Below are positions 1 through 6,313 of a stretch of 9,636 nucleotides of DNA, piece after piece (position 1 is the stretch's first letter; each line of letters begins with the position of its first letter). Origin of the DNA: Bacillota bacterium (lineage in GTDB: Bacteria; Bacillota_I; Bacilli_A; Erysipelotrichales; Erysipelotrichaceae); NCBI GenBank assembly GCA_023388035.1, contig JAEWGY010000075.1, forward strand, positions 1-9,636. The letters are read 5' to 3'. The translations under genes were made by a program, and so were the position numbers. The notes under the pieces were generated by a model. That model saw only the letters and a list, made by a program, of their open reading frames with translations, ran no database searches and was not told the origin of the DNA.

Positions 1-1847
1 GTAGAATAATCATCTTTATTAACGATATTTTGTAAATTAGGACTTTTAGATGATAATCTACCAGTATCTATTAATTGATTGTAAATGGTGTGTATTTTTG
101 AATCATTACCGATATATTCAATTAGACCACTTGCATAGGTTGAATTAAGCTTAGTATATTTACGATATTCTATTTGTAAAGGGATAAAAGGATGTTTATC
201 AATAAGATTATTTAAAGTATCAATATCCGTACTTCTTTTATTTGAATTTGATAATTTTAATTTATCATAGATTAATTCTGCAAGTTGCTTAGGTGAATTA
301 AGATTAATTTTTTCGCTTGTTAAGGTATAAATATTATCTTCTAATGTTTTTAATTTTTGATTAATTTGACTTGAAATATCACTTAATTTTTGATTATCAA
401 CACTAATTCCTTCATTTTCCATTTCGAAAAGAATATCAATCAGTGGTAATTCTATTTCTTGATAAATTCTAATACTTTTATTATTAGTTAATGCCTTTTT
501 AATATCATCAATTTTATTATATAAGGCATTAGTCATTAAAAGACATTCATCAAATAAGCTATTTTCATCTTTTACCTTCTTTTTCTTAAGTTCATCTAAA
601 GGTTCAAGTTCCTTAATACCTTCCGCATTTAAGAAGTCATTAATTGTTTTAAAATTATTATTTAAAACAAAAAGCATCAGCATTAAATCATCAGCTTTAT
701 CAAAGTTAAGTTTTTTGATATTATGCATTAAAAACTTCTTATCATAACAATAAAAATGATGCTTATTTAAAAAATCAAGATACTTATCATCTTTTAAAAA
801 ATCATCAAAATTAATTAAAAAACTATTTTCCTTATCACTGATAACTACCGCTTTAAATTCAGCATTATAATACTCACGATGATTGTGAATAAAGTATAGT
901 AAATTACCTTCACGATAGAATTTAGTTGGGATAGTATTACCCTTTTCAATGCTTAGGCTTGTTAGAATTGGTTTTTCTTCTTTTTTAAAAATATTATTTA
1001 GACCTTTTTTGACTGTTCTAAGCTCTAAGCTATCTAGGAAATTATTAGCATTAGTTAAATTTAAATCAAATTTTAAATCATCTAATTCAAAATCAAAATT
1101 AATATCCTGATAAATTGTAACAAGTTCCTTACATTCTTTATAACTATCATATCCTTCTAATAATATCTTTTTAATTCTCGGTGTTATTTCATTATAATTA
1201 TCAATATCCTGATAAAAGGCTTCAAAGTCTTCATAACTATGTAAAATCTTAAGGACTGTCTTTAATCCTATCCCTTTAATCCCTTTAATATTATCACTAT
1301 TATCACCTTGAACAGCTTTTAATTCAATAATTTGGCTAGGACTAAGATCATCATTAAGTGATTTAAAATTATTTAAATCATAATAAATATTAGATCGATC
1401 AACAATGCGATTATAGCTAATATTCTTATTTACTAATTGCAATAAATCTTTATCCGAACTATAAATAACAACCTCATGATTTTTAGCAAATTGTTTTGCT
1501 AAAGAACCGATAATGTCATCAGCTTCATAATCATCCATTTCATAATATTTAATATTATAAGCATCTAGCATTTCTCTTACTTTTTTTAATTGGATAATTA
1601 AAGCTTCATCTAAGGGCTTTCTAGTTGCTTTATAACTTTCATCCTTTTGATGTCTAAAAGTTTTTTTACCCTTATCAAAAGCAATTAAAATATGTGATAT
1701 TTCTTCATTTTTAAAAATCTGATTTAAAAGATTACCAAAACTATGAATAGCAGCAATTGGTATATCGTTATAACTTAAATCTGAATATTTACTAGCGTGA
1801 TAACATCTAAAGAATAAGGCATTACCATCAATTAGTACTACTCTCAT
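1..1847 (-). CDS. polA: DNA polymerase I, N-terminal ~615 residues (partial, runs off left edge)
   Basis: Family A DNA polymerase that fills gaps and removes Okazaki RNA primers in the cytoplasm. Residues 1 to about 290 are the 5'-3' exonuclease/flap domain: LIDGN with D7, AFDKG with D58, the acidic YEADD cluster near 107-111, SSDKD with D132 and D134, GDNSDNI near 181-187, then the helix-hairpin-helix GIKGIGLKT. Residues from about 290 to 460 match the Bacillus-type degenerate proofreading domain: the stretch LLYFIHNHREYYNAEFK sits where active enzymes carry DxE, and no such acidic pair is present. The polymerase domain begins near 465, with NSPKQL near 518 and TGRLSSKSPNLQNI near 595-608. 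The window cuts it before the catalytic DYSQIE motif, so roughly 245 residues should lie outside. The start ATG follows a strong SD and overlaps the preceding lipoprotein gene by 20 bp, so the two are probably translated from one mRNA. I read the frame through without a stop. Confidence 0.97.
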   Translation of the reverse strand, partial: MRVVLIDGNALFFRCYHASKYSDLSYNDIPIAAIHSFGNLLNQIFKNEEISHILIAFDKGKKTFRHQKDESYKATRKPLDEALIIQLKKVREMLDAYNIKYYEMDDYEADDIIGSLAKQFAKNHEVVIYSSDKDLLQLVNKNISYNRIVDRSNIYYDLNNFKSLNDDLSPSQIIELKAVQGDNSDNIKGIKGIGLKTVLKILHSYEDFEAFYQDIDNYNEITPRIKKILLEGYDSYKECKELVTIYQDINFDFELDDLKFDLNLTNANNFLDSLELRTVKKGLNNIFKKEEKPILTSLSIEKGNTIPTKFYREGNLLYFIHNHREYYNAEFKAVVISDKENSFLINFDDFLKDDKYLDFLNKHHFYCYDKKFLMHNIKKLNFDKADDLMLMLFVLNNNFKTINDFLNAEGIKELEPLDELKKKKVKDENSLFDECLLMTNALYNKIDDIKKALTNNKSIRIYQEIELPLIDILFEMENEGISVDNQKLSDISSQINQKLKTLEDNIYTLTSEKINLNSPKQLAELIYDKLKLSNSNKRSTDIDTLNNLIDKHPFIPLQIEYRKYTKLNSTYASGLIEYIGNDSKIHTIYNQLIDTGRLSSKSPNLQNIVNKDDYS

Positions 1848-2874
1848 TAACGCTTTCCTCCTTATTATCATGTATCGGTTCTAGATCTTTTTTCGCTTTA
1901 ATAACATCAGTAGCAATATTCTCTAAAACAGCAAGATTTTCTAACATAATTGAAAAATAATCTTTACCATCATCAAGTTGTGATTTAGTTAAACTAGATA
2001 AATTAGATAAATTAATTCTAGTTAATTTTAATTCTTTTTCTACTTTATCAAATAGTGCTAACATTTCACTATTCATATTAGGTTCATAGACAATGTATTT
2101 AACATCATCCTTTTTAATTCTTTCAATAATTAATTCTAATTGCTCATCAGTTGGAATAGCACCATACTTTGAAAGAATTAATGGATAAATATGAAAACCG
2201 TAGGCTTTTTGCCAAGGACCAAATGAAGGACTTAAAGAAACAAATTTAATATTCTTATTTTCTTTTCTAAGTTTATTCGCAAGCTTTTGATAACCAGCGT
2301 CAATATCAATTAATTGTTCCTTAAGTTTTTGATAATTGCTATTATAGAAATCACGATTTTCAAAATTATTTAAGGAAATTGTTTCTAAAACATATTTGGC
2401 CATTGAAATCATCGAACTAGGATCTAGCCATAAATAAAGATCCTTATCATAGTAGTCAATATCATTAAAAACTTCACCATCATAGTAATCATCTTCAATA
2501 AAGCTTTCTTTATCATTAAAATAAACTAATGAATAACGCTTGAAATTATAGATGGCATTATGTAGTGATAAATCAACAATTTTAGATCCTAAGGTTTTAA
2601 TTTCATCTAATTCAATTTTAAGATAAGGCTCTAACTTACCAATATGAAAAAAATATTTAGAATCACTAATAATATCTTTATAATTTTCTTTTAAATTAGC
2701 TGTCTGAATAATAGCATCATTTTGAATTGAATTATTAACTATCGTATTACCTGATATACGATCAATTAAAAAACCAATGGGATAAACAGTATATGAAATG
2801 ACTTTTTTATTAGGTGAACATGATGAAAGACATAATAAACAAGTCAAAAGTAATAATATTAATTTTTTATTCAT
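1828..2874 (-). CDS. ZnuA/AdcA-like (cluster A-I) metal-type substrate-binding lipoprotein lacking canonical His ligands
   Basis: A 348-residue secreted lipoprotein: a Lys-initiated hydrophobic signal ends in the lipobox LSSC (residues 16-19), so Cys19 should be lipidated and membrane-anchored. The body follows the ZnuA/AdcA/TroA fold in order: an N-terminal strand (VISYTVYPIGFLIDRI), YFFHIGKLEPYL (74-85) matching the family 'NGLGLEPWL' stretch, an acid- and Tyr-rich loop (about 124-145), YLWLDP (147-152), SLSPSFGPWQKAYGF (213-227), VKYIVYEP (258-265), and DGKDYFSIMLENL (302-314). These positions normally carry Zn/Mn-ligating His and Asp residues. Here DPHxWL reads YLWLDP, the 'FHDAFGYF' His is replaced by SPSFGPW, and the final Asp appears to be Asn288. 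E264 remains. No partner ABC permease or ATPase of the zinc family is in the window. A divergent metal receptor, another ligand, or a non-transport role are all possible. The start codon sits 6 nt after an extended -10 and has no SD. The stop overlaps polA. Confidence 0.8.
   Translation of the reverse strand: MNKKLILLLLTCLLCLSSCSPNKKVISYTVYPIGFLIDRISGNTIVNNSIQNDAIIQTANLKENYKDIISDSKYFFHIGKLEPYLKIELDEIKTLGSKIVDLSLHNAIYNFKRYSLVYFNDKESFIEDDYYDGEVFNDIDYYDKDLYLWLDPSSMISMAKYVLETISLNNFENRDFYNSNYQKLKEQLIDIDAGYQKLANKLRKENKNIKFVSLSPSFGPWQKAYGFHIYPLILSKYGAIPTDEQLELIIERIKKDDVKYIVYEPNMNSEMLALFDKVEKELKLTRINLSNLSSLTKSQLDDGKDYFSIMLENLAVLENIATDVIKAKKDLEPIHDNKEESVNESSTN
1857..1863 (-). promoter_or_regulatory. 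Strong Shine-Dalgarno site for polA inside the lipoprotein gene
   Basis: The minus strand reads AAGGAGG, with 9 nt between it and the polA ATG at 1847. It lies wholly within the last codons of the upstream lipoprotein gene and fixes the polA start. It shows that this organism uses canonical SD initiation, which makes the absence of SD sites at the leading genes meaningful. Confidence 0.85.
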
Positions 2875-2880
2875 AATAAA

Positions 2881-2889
2881 ATTATACCA
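2881..2889 (-). promoter_or_regulatory. Extended -10 promoter of the lipoprotein-polA unit, predicting a leaderless mRNA
   Basis: The minus strand reads TGGTATAAT, a perfect -10 hexamer with the TGN extension. Six bases (TTTATT) separate it from the ATG at 2874, so normal start-site spacing places +1 on the A of the start codon. I see no SD and no good TTGACA-like -35; the -35 area falls in the trmB terminator stem. Confidence 0.75.
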
Positions 2890-2892
2890 TAT

Positions 2893-2924
2893 AAAAACTA
2901 GCTAATTATGCTTAGCTAGTTTTT
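2893..2924 (-). terminator. Intrinsic terminator of trmB overlapping its stop codon
   Basis: A perfect 13-bp inverted repeat, AAAAACTAGCTAA / TTAGCTAGTTTTT, with a 6-nt loop. On the minus strand the second arm ends in TTTTT followed by ATAT, as expected for a Rho-independent terminator. The first arm lies in the last trmB codons, and the TAG stop lies at the start of the second arm. The A/T-flanked symmetry could also stop plus-strand transcription. Its position just upstream of the lipoprotein -10 leaves open an additional operator role. Confidence 0.8.
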
Positions 2925-3552
2925 CTATTTTTAAATGATAGATTTTATTACCAGCATTTAAAAATTTCTGCTCATAGGCACTTAATGGTAAATTATCCTT
3001 AATTTCATTATGAAAATCAGTAGAATCAATGATGATTTGAAATAATTTTGAATTTTGATAACTTAATTTAGAATAATCATATAAATCAAAATTATCTGTC
3101 TTTTGATAGATATAGCCATTATCTTTTAATAAATCATAATAAATTTTTAAAAAACTTTCTGCAGATAAACGGCGTTTATGATGTCCCTTTTTAGGCCAAG
3201 GATCAGAAAATAGTAAGTAGATACCATCAATACTAGCATTAGTAAAAAACTTTTGTAGATTTATAGCATTATCATTGATTATGAATAAATTATTATTTAG
3301 TTTATCCTTATTAGCCTTAAATAATTTTAACATCTTAGCCGAGCAGATATAATCCTTTTCAAAGGCGAAATAAAGCTTATCAGGATTAAGCATAGCTAGT
3401 TCTAAAATAAAGTGACCTAAACCACTGCCTATTTCTAGATATACTTCTTTAAAATTATTGCTTATTTCTTTAATTTTATGATGGTCTTTAATTAATAGTT
3501 CATTTTCCTTATTCATTAAAGGATCAACCCAATTTCGTTTTCTCATTCTCAT
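2902..3552 (-). CDS. trmB: tRNA (guanine-N7-)-methyltransferase
   Basis: SAM-dependent enzyme forming m7G at position 46 in the variable loop of tRNAs; cytoplasmic. At 216 residues it is the usual bacterial size. The N-terminus MRMRKRNWVDP closely resembles the Bacillus TrmB start, which supports the chosen ATG over the Met two codons later. The SAM-binding loop is LEIGSGLGHF (39-48), followed by an acidic residue in FAFEKD (62-67). The family hallmark FSDPWPKKGHHKRR lies at 115-128, KTDN at 151-154, and the C-terminal SAYEQKFLNAGNKIYHLKI (191-209) corresponds to the substrate-binding 'TEYEEKF..G.PIY' motif, with Ser for Thr. It is transcribed alone, divergently from the A24 peptidase gene, and ends in an intrinsic terminator that includes its stop codon. 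A perfect TATAAT sits 7 nt upstream of the ATG and no SD is visible, so the mRNA may be leaderless or nearly so. Confidence 0.95.
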   Translation of the reverse strand: MRMRKRNWVDPLMNKENELLIKDHHKIKEISNNFKEVYLEIGSGLGHFILELAMLNPDKLYFAFEKDYICSAKMLKLFKANKDKLNNNLFIINDNAINLQKFFTNASIDGIYLLFSDPWPKKGHHKRRLSAESFLKIYYDLLKDNGYIYQKTDNFDLYDYSKLSYQNSKLFQIIIDSTDFHNEIKDNLPLSAYEQKFLNAGNKIYHLKIEKLAKHN

Positions 3553-3559
3553 GTTAATT

Positions 3560-3565
3560 ATTATA
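3560..3565 (-). promoter_or_regulatory. TATAAT -10 box of trmB, predicting a leaderless or 0-1 nt leader mRNA
   Basis: A perfect TATAAT on the minus strand lies 7 nt before the trmB ATG at 3552. The -15/-14 bases are AG rather than TG, and no convincing -35 is seen. The intervening bases (AATTAAC) contain no SD. Confidence 0.6.
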
Positions 3566-3581
3566 ACTTATTTAGGAAATT

Positions 3582-3587
3582 TAAAAT
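3582..3587 (+). promoter_or_regulatory. Tentative -10 (TAAAAT) for the A24 peptidase gene
   Basis: The 54-bp divergent region 3553-3606 must hold promoters in both directions. On the plus strand TAAAAT would give a start near 3594 and a leader of about 13 nt. A weaker TAAGAT at 3596-3601 would make this transcript leaderless. Neither has a good -35, and in sequence this AT-rich such hexamers arise by chance. Confidence 0.25.
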
Positions 3588-3606
3588 AATTAAACTAAGA
3601 TTAATT

Positions 3607-4098
3607 ATGAATATTCTAATATCTCTCTGTATCCTCTTTTTATTAAATTTCAAGCTGGTAAAATATTATGATTTAAATCTTTACTTGCTCTTTTTTGTCA
3701 ATCTTGCAAATTTATTTTTAATGGTAATTGACAATTATTTTATTTATTTAATGTTTATTTTAATAATCCAAAGTTACTTAGATTTAAAAAACTTTACCAT
3801 CTATAGTCCCTTTAATTATCTGATCCTAATCATCTTATTATTTCATAAGAATATCAATTTTGATTTATTTTCTCTTTTTATCATAGCCTTTCTAGCTCTT
3901 AGTAGCTATTTTAAACTACTTGGCACTGGTGATTTAGAATTATTTATTTTCTACTCCCTATTTCATCCTAGTTATGATCTTTTACGCTGTCTTAATCTTT
4001 GTAGTCTATTTGCGCTAATATACTTTTTAATAATTAAAAAAAGGGATAAAATCGCCTTTTATCCCTTTATTTCACTAGCTATTATACTTACTTTTTAA
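3607..4098 (+). CDS. Prepilin peptidase-like A24 membrane protease (peptidase domain only)
   Basis: A 163-residue, strongly hydrophobic protein of about six membrane segments. Two aspartates fit the A24 (type IV prepilin/preflagellin peptidase) catalytic pair. D59 is in YLDLKNFTIYSPFN, matching the family 'D.(K/R)...IPN' element after a helix; D109 is in LLGTGDLEL, the GxGD signature, with Glu in place of the usual Lys two residues on. The C-terminus, DKIAFYPFISLAIIL, fits the conserved 'IPFGPFL' segment. The protein lacks the N-terminal cysteine-containing methyltransferase domain of PilD/ComC, as in CpaA/TadV-type and archaeal enzymes. Its substrates would be class III signal peptides of pilin-like proteins (competence or Tad/type IV pili), but no such gene is in the window. 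No clear SD precedes the ATG. The 3' end overlaps the pnp stop by 11 bp in convergent orientation. I assign the family with fair confidence and the substrate not at all. Confidence 0.75.
   Translation: MNILISLCILFLLNFKLVKYYDLNLYLLFFVNLANLFLMVIDNYFIYLMFILIIQSYLDLKNFTIYSPFNYLILIILLFHKNINFDLFSLFIIAFLALSSYFKLLGTGDLELFIFYSLFHPSYDLLRCLNLCSLFALIYFLIIKKRDKIAFYPFISLAIILTF
4035..4068 (-). terminator. Intrinsic terminator of pnp, embedded in the A24 peptidase coding sequence
   Basis: A perfect 12-bp stem AAAGGGATAAAA / TTTTATCCCTTT (4040-4051 and 4057-4068) with loop TCGCC on the plus strand. Read on the minus strand it begins 19 nt after the pnp TAA, and its second arm runs into a continuous T tract (TTTTTTTAATTA). 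That is a textbook Rho-independent terminator for pnp. On the plus strand it encodes KRDKIAFYPF of the peptidase, and the downstream sequence ATTTC is a poor U tract, so it should act mainly on pnp. Confidence 0.85.
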
Positions 4099-6259
4099 AA
4101 ATTCTAACTTCGGAATTTGTTTCTACTTTTTGATTATCTAACTCAGCTTTAGGATGCTTCTCTTTTTGTTTATAATCGCTAGAACAAACATTAATGCGAC
4201 CTTTTTCATCAGTAGACATAACCTTAACTTTAATTATGTCACCTAATTTAAGATGATCTTCAATTCTTTCAATTCTCTCATTACTATATTTAGAGATATG
4301 CAATAAAGCTTCACAACCTTCAAACAATTCTACAAAGGCACCGAATTTTTCAATTCTTTTAACCTTAGCTTCATATTCTTCACCTATCTTAGCTTCTTTG
4401 ATGATATTCTCAATAATAGCCTTTGCTTTATTTATCATTTCACGACTTTGGTGATAAATGCTAAGTCTACCATCATCTTCTAAATCAATCTTAACGCCAT
4501 CACATTTTTCAATGATTGAATTAATAACCTTACCACCAGTACCGATAACTTCTCTAATTTTATCAACTGGAATATAAAATAAGGTAGTTTTAGGTGCATA
4601 TTTAGAAACCTCTTCACGTGGTTTATCAATAGCACTTAGCATATTAGCCATAATAACACTGCGACCTTCCTTAGCCTGCATCAGTGCTTCTCTTAGAATC
4701 TCTTTAGAAATACCTTTAATTTTAATATCCATTTGCAATGCTGTAATACCATTATCAGTTCCAGCTACTTTAAAATCCATATCACCAAAATGATCTTCCA
4801 TACCTTGGATATCACTTAGAATAGTATAGTGATCACCATAGGTCACAAGTCCCATTGCAATACCGGCAACCGGTGCTTTAATTGGCACCCCAGCAGCCAT
4901 TAAGGACATTGAACCGGCACAAATTGAAGCTTGAGAACTAGAACCATTAGATTCTAATACTTCCGCAACCACTCTAATTGCATAAGGGAATTCATCCTCG
5001 CTTGGTAAAACCTGTAATAAGGCTCTTTCACCTAAGGCACCATGACCAATTTCTCTTCTACCAGGAGAACCCATTCTACCAACTTCACCAACTGAATAAG
5101 GAGGGAAATTATAATGATGCATAAATCTTTTTTCTTCGACAATTGATAAATCATCAATAATTTGATTATCACCTAAGGCGCCAAGTGTTGTTGTACTCAA
5201 TACCTGTGTCTCTCCTCTAGTGAAAAGTGAACTACCATGTACTCTAGGCAGTAAATCAATCTGTGAATCTAAGGGTCTAATTTCATTTATAGCACGACCA
5301 TCGGGTCTAATCTTTTCTACTGAAATTAATCTTCTAACTTCATCAGCCTCAATCATCGTACAATATTCTTTAACTTCCTTAAGCGCTTTATCCTGTTCTT
5401 TTTCACTCTTAAATTCAAAACTTGCAATCTCTTCTTGCATCTTTAAGATAATTTCATCTATTTTACCATAGCGTTCTAATTTTCCTTTAATAGAGACTGC
5501 TTTTTCAATATCATCTTTGGCATTCTTATCTATATATTCTCTAATAAGAGGATTTATTTCATAAAGTACTACTTCCATTTTTTCTTTAGCACATTTTTTA
5601 ATAACTTCCTCTTGTAATTTACATAGCTCTTTAATTTTTTCATGACCAAACATCAGCGCTTCAAGCATCACTTCCTCGCTAACTTCCTTAGCATCAGCTT
5701 CAACCATGTTAATGGCGTCATAGGTACCTGCAACTGTTAAATTAATAAGTGATTTATCCATCACTTCAACTGAAGGATTACAGATATATTCACCATCAAC
5801 ATAAGCAACTATAACTCCTGCAACAGGACCTTCAAAAGGAATATTACTCAAATTTAAAGCGAGTGATGCTCCAAACATTGCTGTCATTTCAGGGCTCATA
5901 TTTTGATCAACTGATAAGACCGTATTAACGATCTGCACTTCATTTCTAAAACCTTCAGGAAATAAAGGTCTTATTGGTCTATCAATAAGTCTTGCACTAA
6001 GTGTAGCATGCTCTGATGGTCTTCCTTCTCTTCTAAGGAAACCACCTGGAATTTTACCAACTGCATATAATTTTTCTTCATATGTTACAGTTAATGGAAA
6101 AAAATCAGTATCCTTAGCTTGTTTAGAAGCTGTTGCACAAGATAAGACAACGGTATCTCCATAACGGATTAAACAAGAACCGCCAGCCTGTTTTGCTATT
6201 TCTCCAGTTTCTATTATTAAATCTTGATCATTGAATTTAAAACTAAATTTTTCTTTCAT
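4088..6259 (-). CDS. pnp: Polynucleotide phosphorylase (PNPase), 3'-5' exoribonuclease
   Basis: Phosphorolytic 3'-5' RNA degradation enzyme, trimeric in the family; removes nucleoside diphosphates from mRNA ends. The 723 residues carry every expected domain: first RNase PH core (about 1-215) with GKIPGGFLRREGRPSEH and LIDRPIRPLFPEGF; helical linker (about 230-315); second RNase PH core (about 318-545) with RVHGSSLFTRGETQ, GSPGRREIGHGALGERAL and EDHFGDMDFKVAG. In the last motif D489, D495 and K497 correspond to E. coli catalytic D486, D492 and K494. A KH domain follows with VIGTGGKVI (571-579), then an S1 domain (about 625-695) with KVKRIEKFGAFVEL and GCEALLHIS. A short charged tail ends the protein. 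The start has an AAAGGT SD 5 nt upstream and an extended -10 further up. No terminator separates it from the ABC operon upstream, so some readthrough is likely. Confidence 0.98.
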   Translation of the reverse strand: MKEKFSFKFNDQDLIIETGEIAKQAGGSCLIRYGDTVVLSCATASKQAKDTDFFPLTVTYEEKLYAVGKIPGGFLRREGRPSEHATLSARLIDRPIRPLFPEGFRNEVQIVNTVLSVDQNMSPEMTAMFGASLALNLSNIPFEGPVAGVIVAYVDGEYICNPSVEVMDKSLINLTVAGTYDAINMVEADAKEVSEEVMLEALMFGHEKIKELCKLQEEVIKKCAKEKMEVVLYEINPLIREYIDKNAKDDIEKAVSIKGKLERYGKIDEIILKMQEEIASFEFKSEKEQDKALKEVKEYCTMIEADEVRRLISVEKIRPDGRAINEIRPLDSQIDLLPRVHGSSLFTRGETQVLSTTTLGALGDNQIIDDLSIVEEKRFMHHYNFPPYSVGEVGRMGSPGRREIGHGALGERALLQVLPSEDEFPYAIRVVAEVLESNGSSSQASICAGSMSLMAAGVPIKAPVAGIAMGLVTYGDHYTILSDIQGMEDHFGDMDFKVAGTDNGITALQMDIKIKGISKEILREALMQAKEGRSVIMANMLSAIDKPREEVSKYAPKTTLFYIPVDKIREVIGTGGKVINSIIEKCDGVKIDLEDDGRLSIYHQSREMINKAKAIIENIIKEAKIGEEYEAKVKRIEKFGAFVELFEGCEALLHISKYSNERIERIEDHLKLGDIIKVKVMSTDEKGRINVCSSDYKQKEKHPKAELDNQKVETNSEVRIFKK

Positions 6260-6264
6260 ATATT

Positions 6265-6270
6265 ACCTTT
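6265..6270 (-). promoter_or_regulatory. Shine-Dalgarno site of pnp
   Basis: AAAGGT on the minus strand, 5 nt before the ATG at 6259. It is a moderate SD that supports the chosen start and contrasts with the SD-less leading genes of this window. Confidence 0.55.
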
Positions 6271-6283
6271 TCTAACTCTTAAT

Positions 6284-6292
6284 ATTTTATCA
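6284..6292 (-). promoter_or_regulatory. Extended -10 promoter of pnp
   Basis: TGATAAAAT on the minus strand: a TGN extension before TAAAAT, one mismatch from consensus. Transcription would start near 6277, giving a leader of about 18 nt that includes the SD. No clear -35 is visible. The leader is too short to form the long hairpin known from E. coli pnp autoregulation. Confidence 0.5.
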
Positions 6293-6313
6293 TAAATTCA
6301 GGAAATTTCTTAA

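Noticed and set aside
2893..2924. CRISPR-like or mobile-element inverted repeat
   Set aside because: It occurs once here, with stem, small loop and T tract directly at the end of trmB, so a terminator explains it; no transposase, target duplication or spaced repeats are seen.
5220..5471. Plus-strand 83-codon ORF
   Set aside because: It lies fully inside the conserved PNPase coding sequence on the other strand, has no SD or recognisable motif, and its Ser/Ile-rich composition is that expected of an antisense shadow.
6260..6283. pnp leader hairpin for RNase III autoregulation
   Set aside because: The predicted leader is about 18 nt and AT-rich, with no stem like that of E. coli pnp.
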